From: Spirochaetia bacterium
GTDB lineage: Bacteria > Spirochaetota > Spirochaetia > Treponematales > Breznakiellaceae
Direction of reading: 5' to 3'
Length of the DNA: 9,559 bases
Assembly (NCBI GenBank): GCA_026002045.1
Contig: BOAV01000095.1
Location: 1 to 9,559, forward strand
Positions 1-6,381 of this stretch are shown piece by piece. The position numbers and the translations under genes are program-made. The notes beneath the pieces were generated by a model, which was not told the DNA's origin, did no database searches, and saw only the letters and a program-made list of their open reading frames with translations. Within the stretch, counting starts at the first letter, position 1. Every line of letters begins with the position of its first letter.

Positions 1-19
1 CGCTGGGGACAATGGTGGT

Positions 20-80
20 GGGGGTGTCAGGGGAATTCGTGACCCGCTTGCGGGGCATGAATTCCCCTGACAGGACCCCC
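20..80. repeat. Long near-perfect hairpin / inverted repeat
   Basis: The arms TGTCAGGGGAATTC (25-38) and GAATTCCCCTGACA (59-72) are perfectly complementary. The stem continues inward through a G-U pair, TG/CA, one mismatch (42/55) and CCCG/CGGG to a CTTG loop at 47-50. It extends outward through GGGGG (20-24) and CCCCC (76-80) after a 3-nt bulge. No T-run follows, so it is not a classic intrinsic terminator. A palindromic repeat element or a cruciform or protein-binding site is more likely. The 12-mer TTGCGGGGCATG in its 3' half (48-59) occurs again at 115-126. Confidence 0.8.
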
Positions 81-130
81 AATTATTCCTTTGCGTGCCC
101 GTGGGCCGCCACGGTTGCGGGGCATGGGGG

Positions 131-165
131 CGGCAATGCGCCGCCCTCCCGCCGCCGTGTCTGTG
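131..165. repeat. 35-bp dispersed repeat, copy 1 (upstream of Rpn gene)
   Basis: This segment begins CGGCAATGCGCCGCCCTCCC and ends GCCGTGTCTGTG. It is repeated in direct orientation at 1340-1374 with one mismatch (GCCGCC here, GCTGCC there). Its 5' part forms a hairpin, GGGCGGC (128-134) with GCCGCCC (140-146), around a 5-nt loop. A competing stem pairs GCCGCC (105-110) with GGCGGC (129-134). The two copies bracket the Rpn-family gene. It may be a genome-wide intergenic repeat or the edge of a mobile unit; the window alone cannot decide. Confidence 0.75.
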
Positions 166-209
166 ATTGTACCTTGAAAATGCATGAAAAATCCTGTATT
201 GTTGATCGT

Positions 210-214
210 AGGGG
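210..214 (+). promoter_or_regulatory. Ribosome-binding site deciding the Rpn start
   Basis: AGGGG lies five bases before the ATG at 220. No purine-rich site precedes the earlier in-frame ATG at 184, so the later start is preferred. Confidence 0.5.
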
Positions 215-219
215 CAAGA

Positions 220-1149
220 ATGGGCGCAAACCGTGAGTATAAAGACAGTGTATTTTCCTTTCTTTTCAGCGACCCCGACATATTGCGCGGCCTATACGGC
301 GCTCTTGAAGGTGTTGCCCTGCCCCCTGACGTGCCCATCAGTATAAACACCCTGACCGACGTGTTTTTTAAGGACCAAATCAATGATCTTTCATTCACGG
401 TGGATAACCGGCTGGTGGTTTTAATAGAGCACCAGTCTACCATCAATCCCAACATGCCCATCCGGCTGCTCATGTACATCGCCAGGGTGTACGAAAAGAT
501 CATAGACCGAAAAAAAATATTTGCCAGTAAATCAATCCCCTTACCCTGGCCCGAATTTATAGTCCTCTATAACGGAACCGCCCCATACCCTGACCAAAAG
601 ACCTTAAAATTGTCCGATGCTTTTATAAAGCCGGGGGATTTACCGGGCGGCGCCGCAAGGCCGGTAGATTTGGATCTCACTCTCAAGGTGTACAATATCA
701 ACACCGGCCATAACGAGGGGATACTGAAAAAGAGCGAAGCACTCAAAGGGTACAGCGTTTTTGTTGATAAAGTCCGGGAATACACCAAAACCATTCCCGA
801 CAGCAAACACGCCTTTAGGGAAGCAATCAACGATTGTATAGAACACAACATACTGCGTGAATTTTTAGAATCACATGCCGCGGAGGTAATTAACATGTTA
901 TTAACCGAATGGAGCACCGAGGAATGGGGCGAGGTCCAGAGGGAAGAAGGCCGGGAAGAGGGTTGGCTAAAGGGTCGGGTAAAGGGTCGGGAAGAAGGCC
1001 GGGAAGAGGGCTGGGTAAAGGGCCAGGAAGAGGGCCGGGAAAAAACTCTTCATGAGGTTCTGGAGCTTTTGAAACAGGGATACAAGGCAGAACAGATTGA
1101 AGCAAAATTGTCCGCTAAAACAAAAGGTACGGAAACCGGGGGTAAATAA
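220..1149 (+). CDS. Rpn family recombination-promoting nuclease / putative transposase
   Basis: This protein of 309 residues belongs to the Rpn/PD-(D/E)XK putative transposase group, whose characterised members are DNA endonucleases that promote RecA-independent recombination. The N-terminal two thirds carry the family's typical text (REYKDSVFSFLFSDPD, then INDLSF, LIEHQS, LMYIARVYEKI and PEFIVLYNG). D56, E70 and Q72 are the likely nuclease-core residues (ND followed by E-x-Q). The C-terminus is a charged helical tail of repeated EEGR/EEGW/xKGR units, followed by a short segment (KTLHEVLELLKQGYKAEQIEAKL) typical of the family's end. An in-frame ATG at 184 would add 12 residues, but it has no ribosome-binding site and the added residues do not look like the family, so 220 is chosen. 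The gene stands alone between two copies of a 35-bp repeat. The reading frame is intact, so it may be active. Its target and exact role are unknown. Confidence 0.88.
   Translation: MGANREYKDSVFSFLFSDPDILRGLYGALEGVALPPDVPISINTLTDVFFKDQINDLSFTVDNRLVVLIEHQSTINPNMPIRLLMYIARVYEKIIDRKKIFASKSIPLPWPEFIVLYNGTAPYPDQKTLKLSDAFIKPGDLPGGAARPVDLDLTLKVYNINTGHNEGILKKSEALKGYSVFVDKVREYTKTIPDSKHAFREAINDCIEHNILREFLESHAAEVINMLLTEWSTEEWGEVQREEGREEGWLKGRVKGREEGREEGWVKGQEEGREKTLHEVLELLKQGYKAEQIEAKLSAKTKGTETGGK
943..1038 (+). repeat. Eight tandem 12-bp repeats inside the Rpn gene
   Basis: Eight in-frame 12-bp units of the pattern GAAGAAGGCCGG or GTAAAGGGTCGG encode four-residue steps (EEGR, EEGW, LKGR, VKGR, EEGR, EEGW, VKGQ, EEGR). 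Units 1-4 (943-990) and 5-8 (991-1038) also look like a 48-bp duplication. Because the unit is a multiple of three, gain or loss of units would change tail length without breaking the frame. Confidence 0.85.
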
Positions 1150-1460
1150 TTGCTCTTAACCAAAACGCGAAAAAAGGCTGAAAACTATGCTTTCAAGCGA
1201 TCCTGCTATGCGTTTCCTGGGGACTTCAGCCAAAGTTTATCTTAAAATCGGCGCTTTATCATGTTCTGAAGTTTTCATGTGTTTGTCGTGCAAAAAAGTA
1301 CTTACCTATAGCAAAACAACCACGGACGGGCGATGGAAGCGGCAATGCGCCGCCCTCCCGCTGCCGTGTCTGTGTCTCTGGGCTGCAACTAATCTCCCCA
1401 AAGGGTGTCCAAATTTACAGGTTGTGATGTATACTTATTGAAAGATAAGGAGCCGTTTTC
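1150..1460. other. Non-coding stretch between Rpn gene and sigma operon
   Basis: I see no convincing gene here. An open frame at 1187-1441 has no family resemblance, no ribosome-binding site and runs through the repeat. The stretch holds the second 35-bp repeat copy (1340-1374). A possible -10 box TATACT (1430-1435) precedes the operon, but no good -35 box lies at the right distance. No clear intrinsic terminator follows the Rpn stop codon. Confidence 0.6.
1340..1374. repeat. 35-bp dispersed repeat, copy 2 (downstream of Rpn gene)
   Basis: This matches 131-165 at 34 of 35 positions in the same orientation. The small hairpin is shorter here, GCGGC (1339-1343) with GCCGC (1349-1353), because the flank differs upstream (GGAAG instead of GGGGG). 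Confidence 0.75.
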
Positions 1461-1799
1461 ATGGAGCAGATATCTTCAGCCGCCCAAGTGATCATTTCGG
1501 TAATCCCCATTGTGGGGATCGTGATGGGATCGGCGGTGATCTTTTTCTACCTCCTCTGGTATCACCGGCGTAAGACCCTGCTCATCAAGGCTGGGCAGTA
1601 CGCCCATGATGATTTCGATCTCCTTTCTTTCAGCCTGCTTGCAGGCCTGCTTTTAAGCTGTGTGGGGGTGGCCCTGACCGTTTTTCTGGCCATTATCCAG
1701 GGGACCAGTTACGCCCTTTTGGGCGGCATTATCCCCCTCTCCATGGGAGCGGGTCTTTTGGTTTATTACGGGATCAGGCGCGGCGATAAGGCCTCATGA
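1461..1799 (+). CDS. Small three-helix membrane protein (DUF6249-like)
   Basis: This is a 112-residue integral membrane protein of unknown function. Three hydrophobic segments are visible at about residues 10-33, 56-79 and 84-104. A basic cytoplasmic-looking patch (YHRRKTLLIKAGQY, about 34-47) follows the first. The layout and the WYHRRKTLLIKAG stretch recall DUF6249-type proteins, which I recall being found next to ECF sigma factors; the assignment is by pattern only. AAGGAG at 1447-1452 supports the ATG at 1461. Its stop codon overlaps the sigma factor start in an ATGA (1796-1799), so the two are translationally coupled. Its place as first gene of a sigma/anti-sigma unit suggests a role in sensing or in modulating the switch, but this is inference. 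Confidence 0.75.
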   Translation: MEQISSAAQVIISVIPIVGIVMGSAVIFFYLLWYHRRKTLLIKAGQYAHDDFDLLSFSLLAGLLLSCVGVALTVFLAIIQGTSYALLGGIIPLSMGAGLLVYYGIRRGDKAS

Positions 1800-2359
1800 C
1801 CGGGGACGGCGGGGCCAATGACGATCATCTGATCGTCAGCCAGGTCGTCTCGGGGCAGAAAGGGCTTTTCCGGCTTCTGGTAAAACGGTATGAACAGGCC
1901 GTTTACGGTATGGGCTTAAGCTTTTTCCGTAACGGCGATGACGCTTCCGACTTTACCCAGGAGGTGTTCCTTAAGGTGTACCGCAGCTTGGCCCGTTTTG
2001 AAGGGCGGTCCCGGTTTTCAACCTGGTTGTACAAGATCGCCTATAACACGGCGGTAAATGGTATCACCCGGAAAAAGGAATATCACAGCCTTGCGGAAGA
2101 GGATCATGTCAGAGATGAGGACACCCCGGAGCGCAGGGCAATCCGTTCTGCGGCGCGGGAAGCGGTGCTGGCGGCGGTCACGGAGCTTCCCGAACGGTAT
2201 CGGATCTGCGTGGACCTGTTCTTTTTTTACGAACGGTCCTACCAGGAGATTGAGGCGATTACCGGGTATCCGGTAAACACGATCAAGAGCCATGTGTTCC
2301 GGGCCAAAAAGCTGCTGCGGACCAGGCTTGCGGGAATTGCCGAAGGAGGCATAGCATGA
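1796..2359 (+). CDS. ECF-type RNA polymerase sigma factor
   Basis: This 187-residue protein has the two-domain layout of an ECF (group IV) sigma factor, which would direct RNA polymerase to a small stress or envelope regulon. Region 2 spans about residues 24-90 and contains DFTQEVFLKVYRSLARF (52-68) and the promoter-melting and -10 recognition stretch RSRFSTWLYKIAYNTA (71-86). An acidic linker (about 99-113) follows. Region 4 spans about 124-178, with ELPERYR (130-136) and the helix-turn-helix YQEIEAITGYPVNTIKSHVFRAKKLL (149-174) for -35 recognition. Its length is normal for the family. The start overlaps the preceding stop, and its own stop overlaps the anti-sigma start in a second ATGA (2356-2359). 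ECF factors often control their own operon, but I could not identify a matching promoter motif upstream. Confidence 0.93.
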   Translation: MTGDGGANDDHLIVSQVVSGQKGLFRLLVKRYEQAVYGMGLSFFRNGDDASDFTQEVFLKVYRSLARFEGRSRFSTWLYKIAYNTAVNGITRKKEYHSLAEEDHVRDEDTPERRAIRSAAREAVLAAVTELPERYRICVDLFFFYERSYQEIEAITGYPVNTIKSHVFRAKKLLRTRLAGIAEGGIA

Positions 2360-2844
2360 ATTGTAACGATTTTCTAGATCAGGTTTACGAATATGCCGGG
2401 GATGAAGACTTCCCCCTGCTGCTCCGCATCCGTTTAGGTGTACACTCTTTCTTCTGCCCCCAATGCGCCCGGGAACTTGAACGCTTCGAGGCCTCCCGTT
2501 CCATGTTAAGGAACGGTTTTTTCCCCCCTGCCCCGGATTTTGAGGATCGGGTGATGGCCCAAATCAATCGGGAAGCAGATACCGCCGATGATGCCTGGCA
2601 GGGCGCCTGGCGCCAATCCGCCGCCGGGGTATCCTTCCGCAGTTGGGTTATTGCCGGCCTTGTGATGCTGGTCTCCCTTTCTGCCTCCTTTTTTAGCGGG
2701 GATTTTGTCCGGGTCGCCGGTTCCCTGGGTTCTTCCTTCCTGCTCCCCGTGGGGCTTACCATCGGCGTGGTCCTGACCGGTTACGGCGCCCTTTTTATCG
2801 GCAGCCACCTCAAGGAACTTTCGGACCGGTTCGGGCTGCATTAA
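2356..2844 (+). CDS. Zinc-finger membrane anti-sigma factor
   Basis: This 162-residue protein probably holds the adjacent ECF sigma factor inactive at the membrane. The N-terminal part carries the H-x3-C-x2-C signature of ZAS anti-sigma domains (H30, C34, C37), and C3 may supply a fourth metal ligand. A cytoplasmic linker follows (about 48-94), then two hydrophobic segments at about 95-113 and 127-149 and a short tail ending GLH. The strong ribosome-binding site AAGGAGG (2343-2349) and the ATGA overlap with the sigma gene fix the start. ZAS domains often have one transmembrane helix; the second here leaves both ends in the cytoplasm, so there is little extracytoplasmic sensor domain. A signal might therefore come through the membrane or through the small membrane protein encoded first in the operon. 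That is inference; the anti-sigma call itself is solid on motif and position. Confidence 0.85.
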   Translation: MNCNDFLDQVYEYAGDEDFPLLLRIRLGVHSFFCPQCARELERFEASRSMLRNGFFPPAPDFEDRVMAQINREADTADDAWQGAWRQSAAGVSFRSWVIAGLVMLVSLSASFFSGDFVRVAGSLGSSFLLPVGLTIGVVLTGYGALFIGSHLKELSDRFGLH

Positions 2845-2845
2845 G

Positions 2846-2874
2846 TTGACATTAGGCCCCCATGGGCATAGACT
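2846..2874 (+). promoter_or_regulatory. Candidate promoter for the glucan phosphorylase gene
   Basis: A perfect -35 box TTGACA (2846-2851) is followed after 17 bases by TAGACT (2869-2874), a four-of-six match to the -10 consensus. It begins two bases after the anti-sigma stop codon. Transcription would start about seven bases past the -10 box, at the A of the ATG at 2881, so the message would be leaderless. No Shine-Dalgarno sequence is visible before that ATG, which fits. Confidence 0.5.
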
Positions 2875-2880
2875 TTGCCA

Positions 2881-5418
2881 ATGAACATTTCAACATACAC
2901 GGTTAAACCGAAACTTCCCCCGGCCCTTAAGCCCCTGGAGGAGATTGCCCGTAACCTCTGGCTTTCATGGAATTATGACGCTATTCAGCTTTTTATCCGG
3001 CTGGATTATGACACTTGGCTTCAGTCCCAGCAGAGTCCCATACGGACCCTGGGCATGGTCAGTCAGGACAGGCTTGCCAAGGCAGCCAGGGATGATTCCT
3101 ATTTAGCGGCCCTCAAGGCAGTCTACGACCGGTTTCAGCGCTACAAGAAAGGTGATACCTGGTATAAGGGCAGCCGCAAGGATGTGGTGGCCTATTTCTC
3201 CATGGAATACGGCATGGATGTGTCCCTCCCCATCTATTCCGGGGGCTTGGGCATCCTTTCCGGGGACCACATGAAGACCTCCTCCGACATGGGGCTGCCC
3301 CTGGTGGGTGTCGGCCTCCTGTACCGGCAGGGCTATTTCAAGCAGGCCCTCAACGCCGATGGCTTTCAGCAGGAAACCTACCCTGAAAACGACTGGTACA
3401 ACATGCCGGTTGAGCGGAAAACCGGCAAAGACGGCCCCATCAAAATTTCCGTGGATTTGGCGGGCCGCCAGGCCGTTGCCCAGATCTGGGAAGTCAAGGT
3501 TGGCCGCAGTTCCCTCTACCTTTTGGATACCAATATTGAAGAAAACGCCCCGGATATTCGTAATATAACCGCCGCCCTTTACGGCGGGGACAAGGAAACC
3601 CGTATCCAGCAGGAAATTCTGCTGGGGATCGGCGGAATCCGGGCCCTGCGGGCCATGGGGATTAACCCCGCCGCCACCCACATGAACGAAGGTCATGCGG
3701 CCTTTTTGGGGCTTGAACGGGTCCGGGAGATCATGGGGGAAAGGCATTTTTCCTTTGACGAGGCCCGTGAAGCGGTGTGGCCCACCAATGTCTTTACCAC
3801 CCATACCCCGGTTCCCGCGGGGAACGAGCGCTTTGACATCCCCCTGATGGAAAAATACTTCAAGTCATGGCCGCAGATTCTGGGAATTTCCTGGAAGGAC
3901 TTTTTGGGCCTTGGGCGGGTGCAGGCCAACGACGACCATGAAACCTACTGCATGACCGTGCTGGCCCTGAAATTTGCCGCCTACGCCAACGGGGTTGCCC
4001 GGCTGCACGGGGTGGTTTCCCGAGATATGTGGAAGGGCCTCTGGCCCGGCCTTCCCCTGGAAGAGGTGCCCATCCACCATGTGACCAACGGGGTCCATCC
4101 CCGGACCTGGGTTTCCAGTGGCATGGTGGACCTTTTGGACCGCTACTTCGGCCCCCATTTTGAGGAAGAGCCTACGGATCTGGCAATTTGGGACCGCATG
4201 GATCGTATTTCCGACGAGGAACTCTGGCGCACCCATGAGCGGCGCCGTGAACGGCTCGTCGTTTTTGTACGGGACCGTATGCGGGAACACTACAAGCGGA
4301 CCGGCGCGGTGGAACGCCGGGTCAGGGAGGCAGAAGACGCCCTCTCCCCCTATGCGCTGACCCTCTGTTTTGCCCGCCGCTTTGCCACCTACAAGCGGGG
4401 CAACCTGCTCCTCCGGGATCCGGAACGGCTGCTCCGCTTGATCAAGGACAACGAGCGGCCCATCCAGCTTATTTTTGCCGGAAAGGCCCATCCCCACGAC
4501 ATGCCCGGCAAGGACCTTATCCGGGACATCATCCACTTTGCGGAAAAATACGATGTTACCAGCCGTATCATCTTTGTGGAAAACTACGACATGACCGTTG
4601 CCCGGTATTTGACCTCAGGCGGCGATGTGTGGCTCAACACCCCCCGGAGGCCCATGGAAGCCTCCGGTACCAGCGGCATGAAGGCCGCCATGAACGGGGT
4701 CCTTAACTGTTCAATTCTGGATGGCTGGTGGGACGAAGCCTACAACGCCGAAGTCGGCTGGGCCATCGGCCAGGGCGAATCCTACAACGACGACCAGCTT
4801 CAGGACGATGTGGAGAGCAAGGCCCTTTACGACCTCCTGGAACGGGACATCATTCCCCTCTTCTACCAGCGCGGCCGGGACGGCCTCCCCCGTGAATGGA
4901 TTAAACGGATGAAAACCTGTATGAAGGAAATCGGGCAGTCCATGTCCAGCCACCGTATGCTGATGGATTACTCCAACAACTTTTATTTCCCCGCCCTCAA
5001 GAACTACCGCCGCATGGCCAAGGATGATTATGCGGAATCCCGGTCTTTGGCGGCCTACTTCGGCAAGCTGCGCCAGTCCTGGGACGGCCTCAAAATCATC
5101 AGCATCGATTCCAACGCCAGGCCCGTGATGCAGCGGGGGGATTCCCTCACCGTCACGGCCCGCATTGAACTGGGGCCAATCTCCCCGGATGAACTCCAGG
5201 TTGAGCTCTATCACGGCTCGGTGTCGAACCAGAGCACGGAAATACAGAACGCCCGGAAGACGGAAATGAAGGCCGTCGGTCAGGAAGGCAGCGCCCACCT
5301 CTTCCAGGTGCGGATCGAATGCGCCGACACGGGCATGCAGGGCCACACGGTACGTATCCTGCCAAAGCATGGGGCGCTGGTGCATCCCTACCGGACGGGA
5401 TTTATTAAGTGGGCATAA
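2881..5418 (+). CDS. glgP: Alpha-glucan (glycogen/maltodextrin) phosphorylase, GT35
   Basis: This 845-residue enzyme would split alpha-1,4-glucans with phosphate to give glucose-1-phosphate in the cytoplasm. It belongs to the short bacterial/archaeal alpha-glucan phosphorylase branch, not the classic muscle type. An N-terminal DUF3417-like region (about 6-100, PPALKPLEEIARNLWLSWN) comes first. Then come the catalytic-core stretches YSGGLGILSGDH (about 119-130), HMNEGHAAF (267-275), FTTHTPVPAG and the pyridoxal-phosphate site EASGTSGMKAAMNG, with Lys601 the expected Schiff-base lysine. DGWWDEAYN follows, as usual in this branch. The last about 110 residues form an extra C-terminal region. A TTG at 2875 would add two residues; ATG 2881 fits homologues and the promoter better. 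It lies 36 bp after the anti-sigma gene but has its own likely promoter. The frame is intact and of normal length. Confidence 0.94.
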   Translation: MNISTYTVKPKLPPALKPLEEIARNLWLSWNYDAIQLFIRLDYDTWLQSQQSPIRTLGMVSQDRLAKAARDDSYLAALKAVYDRFQRYKKGDTWYKGSRKDVVAYFSMEYGMDVSLPIYSGGLGILSGDHMKTSSDMGLPLVGVGLLYRQGYFKQALNADGFQQETYPENDWYNMPVERKTGKDGPIKISVDLAGRQAVAQIWEVKVGRSSLYLLDTNIEENAPDIRNITAALYGGDKETRIQQEILLGIGGIRALRAMGINPAATHMNEGHAAFLGLERVREIMGERHFSFDEAREAVWPTNVFTTHTPVPAGNERFDIPLMEKYFKSWPQILGISWKDFLGLGRVQANDDHETYCMTVLALKFAAYANGVARLHGVVSRDMWKGLWPGLPLEEVPIHHVTNGVHPRTWVSSGMVDLLDRYFGPHFEEEPTDLAIWDRMDRISDEELWRTHERRRERLVVFVRDRMREHYKRTGAVERRVREAEDALSPYALTLCFARRFATYKRGNLLLRDPERLLRLIKDNERPIQLIFAGKAHPHDMPGKDLIRDIIHFAEKYDVTSRIIFVENYDMTVARYLTSGGDVWLNTPRRPMEASGTSGMKAAMNGVLNCSILDGWWDEAYNAEVGWAIGQGESYNDDQLQDDVESKALYDLLERDIIPLFYQRGRDGLPREWIKRMKTCMKEIGQSMSSHRMLMDYSNNFYFPALKNYRRMAKDDYAESRSLAAYFGKLRQSWDGLKIISIDSNARPVMQRGDSLTVTARIELGPISPDELQVELYHGSVSNQSTEIQNARKTEMKAVGQEGSAHLFQVRIECADTGMQGHTVRILPKHGALVHPYRTGFIKWA

Positions 5419-5426
5419 TAAAATTC

Positions 5427-5528
5427 TAACCACAGAGGACACAGAGAATATTAAGAATTCTTAATCTTCCTCTGTGAACTCTGCGTCTTTCTCTGTGTCC
5501 TGCCGTCCCTGGACGGCTTCGTGGTTAA
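5427..5528. repeat. Palindromic intergenic repeat with an inserted mini-hairpin
   Basis: The outer arms are TAACCACAGAGGACACAGAG (from 5427) and a right arm of TCTCTGTGTCC (5490-5500) plus GTGGTTA (5521-5527). They are complementary except that 5502-5518 (GCCGTCCCTGGACGGCT) interrupts the right arm. Without those 17 bases the arms match at 19 of 21 positions. An inner hairpin pairs CACAGAG (5440-5446) with CTCTGTG (5470-5476) around the palindrome ATTAAGAATTCTTAAT (5450-5465). Elements of the ACCACAGAGGACACAGAG type are, from memory, scattered between genes in many unrelated bacteria. Lying after the phosphorylase stop, it might also end transcription in both directions. Confidence 0.75.
5502..5518. 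repeat. 17-nt palindromic insertion in the repeat's right arm
   Basis: GCCGTCC and GGACGGC form a perfect 7-bp stem around a CT loop. Removing the segment restores an ordinary repeat arm, so it looks like a palindromic unit that inserted into an older palindromic unit. Confidence 0.6.
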
Positions 5529-5553
5529 TCTTCATTTAGTTTTAAATTGAAAC

Positions 5554-5593
5554 GGCAGTAACCCAGATCCACCTGCCTAAACAAAACAAGGAG
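5554..5593 (+). ncRNA. preQ1-I riboswitch (translational, overlaps the RBS)
   Basis: Stem P1 pairs GGCAG (5554-5558) with CTGCC (5573-5577). The loop is TAACCCAGATCCAC, and the A-rich tail TAAACAAAACAAGGAG follows P1 directly. Aligned with the known Thermoanaerobacter tengcongensis preQ1-I aptamer from memory, the tail is nearly identical (UUAACAAAACAAGG there). The three ligand-contacting positions are kept: U after P1 (5559), C before the 3' P1 strand (5572) and the tail A (5586). Pseudoknot P2 can form between CCCAG (5562-5566) and C5587, G5590 and G5591. The last two lie in the Shine-Dalgarno AAGGAG (5588-5593), so ligand binding would hide it and block translation. A possible -10 box TTAAAT (5542-5547) would place the transcript start at the first base of P1. 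The downstream gene is a queuosine-precursor transporter, as expected for this riboswitch. Confidence 0.82.
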
Positions 5594-5599
5594 TTCCTC

Positions 5600-6343
5600 A
5601 TGTCATCTTCTACTTCCTCTCTCCGTTCCTATCGGTATCTCGATCTGGTAATGGCCGCCTTCGTAGCCATTCTGATCGTGAGCAATGTGGCTTCCTCGGC
5701 AAAGATCGTTGACCTGGGCTTTTCCCTTTTCGGCGTATTCGGGATACCTGCGGTCCCCATGGCCTTTGACGGCGGCACCCTGCTCTTCCCCCTGGCCTAC
5801 GTCTTTGGGGATGTGCTGACCGAAGTGTACGGGTTCCGGGCCGGGCGGCGGGTCATCTGGACCGGGTTCTGCGCCCTGGCCCTGGCTTCGCTGGTCTTTT
5901 TCCTTTTGCGAATCCTCCCCGCCGATGCCAGTTGGGAAGAATACGCCGGGTCCGCCGCATTCGACGCGATCCTCGGTGGCATGAGTACCGGGGGCATTGC
6001 ACTGGCAAGTCTTTTGGGCTACTGGGTGGGGGAATTCTCCAATTCAGCGATCCTTTCCCGTGTAAAAGTACTGATGAAGGGGAAATTCCTCTGGGTCAGG
6101 ACCATTGGTTCCACCCTGGTAGGGGAATTCCTGGACAGCTTGGTCTTTGTGACCGTGGCCTCCGTTACCGGAGTTTTCGGCTGGGAACTCTTTGTCACAC
6201 TGGTGCTTACCAATTACCTCTTTAAGTGTTTGATAGAGGTGATCATGACCCCGGTTACCTATCTGACGGTAAGGAAACTAAAGCAAAAAGAGGGGATTGA
6301 TACCTTTGACCGGGAAGAAAAGTACAATCCCTTCCGTTTTTGA
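5600..6343 (+). CDS. yhhQ: Queuosine precursor transporter (VUT/YhhQ family)
   Basis: This 247-residue inner-membrane protein belongs to the VUT_1/YhhQ family, which imports queuosine precursors (preQ0/preQ1 or queuine) for modification of tRNA wobble positions. About six hydrophobic segments are visible. Family hallmarks include VSNVASSAKI (27-36), FDGGTLLFPLAYVFGDVLTEVYG (56-78, with D71 and E75) and GEFLDS (175-180, with E176 and D179). A charged C-terminal tail (KLKQKEGIDTFDREEKYNPFRF) follows the last helix. Its length is slightly above the roughly 220 residues typical of E. coli YhhQ. AAGGAG at 5588-5593 sits six bases before the ATG and forms part of a preQ1-I riboswitch candidate. This both supports the function and shows the likely regulation: less translation when preQ1 is abundant. 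The hydroxyacid dehydrogenase gene follows after 38 bp, probably on the same transcript. Confidence 0.92.
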   Translation: MSSSTSSLRSYRYLDLVMAAFVAILIVSNVASSAKIVDLGFSLFGVFGIPAVPMAFDGGTLLFPLAYVFGDVLTEVYGFRAGRRVIWTGFCALALASLVFFLLRILPADASWEEYAGSAAFDAILGGMSTGGIALASLLGYWVGEFSNSAILSRVKVLMKGKFLWVRTIGSTLVGEFLDSLVFVTVASVTGVFGWELFVTLVLTNYLFKCLIEVIMTPVTYLTVRKLKQKEGIDTFDREEKYNPFRF

Positions 6344-6370
6344 CAGGAATTGTGTACGATATGCCTGTTA

Positions 6371-6376
6371 AGGGGG
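6371..6376 (+). promoter_or_regulatory. Ribosome-binding site deciding the dehydrogenase start
   Basis: AGGGGG lies five bases before the ATG at 6382. The upstream alternatives, TTG 6340 and ATG 6361, have no comparable site. Confidence 0.6.
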
Positions 6377-6381
6377 ATTTT

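Noticed and set aside
12..236. Open frame of 74 codons across the hairpin region
   Set aside because: It runs through palindromes and repeats and overlaps the Rpn start; composition is not protein-like.
1384..1410. ECF-like promoter (GCAACT ... GTGTCC) ahead of the sigma operon
   Set aside because: Motif match is loose and such patterns arise often by chance; without other regulon promoters it cannot be supported.
1187..1441. Open frame of 84 codons on the + strand
   Set aside because: No ribosome-binding site, no family resemblance, low-complexity residues where it crosses the 35-bp repeat. Most likely chance.
3103..3804. Long minus-strand open frames opposite the phosphorylase gene (also 3865-4536 and 4711-5442)
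   Set aside because: They are shadows of a GC-rich, strongly conserved gene; no starts with ribosome sites and no recognisable families.
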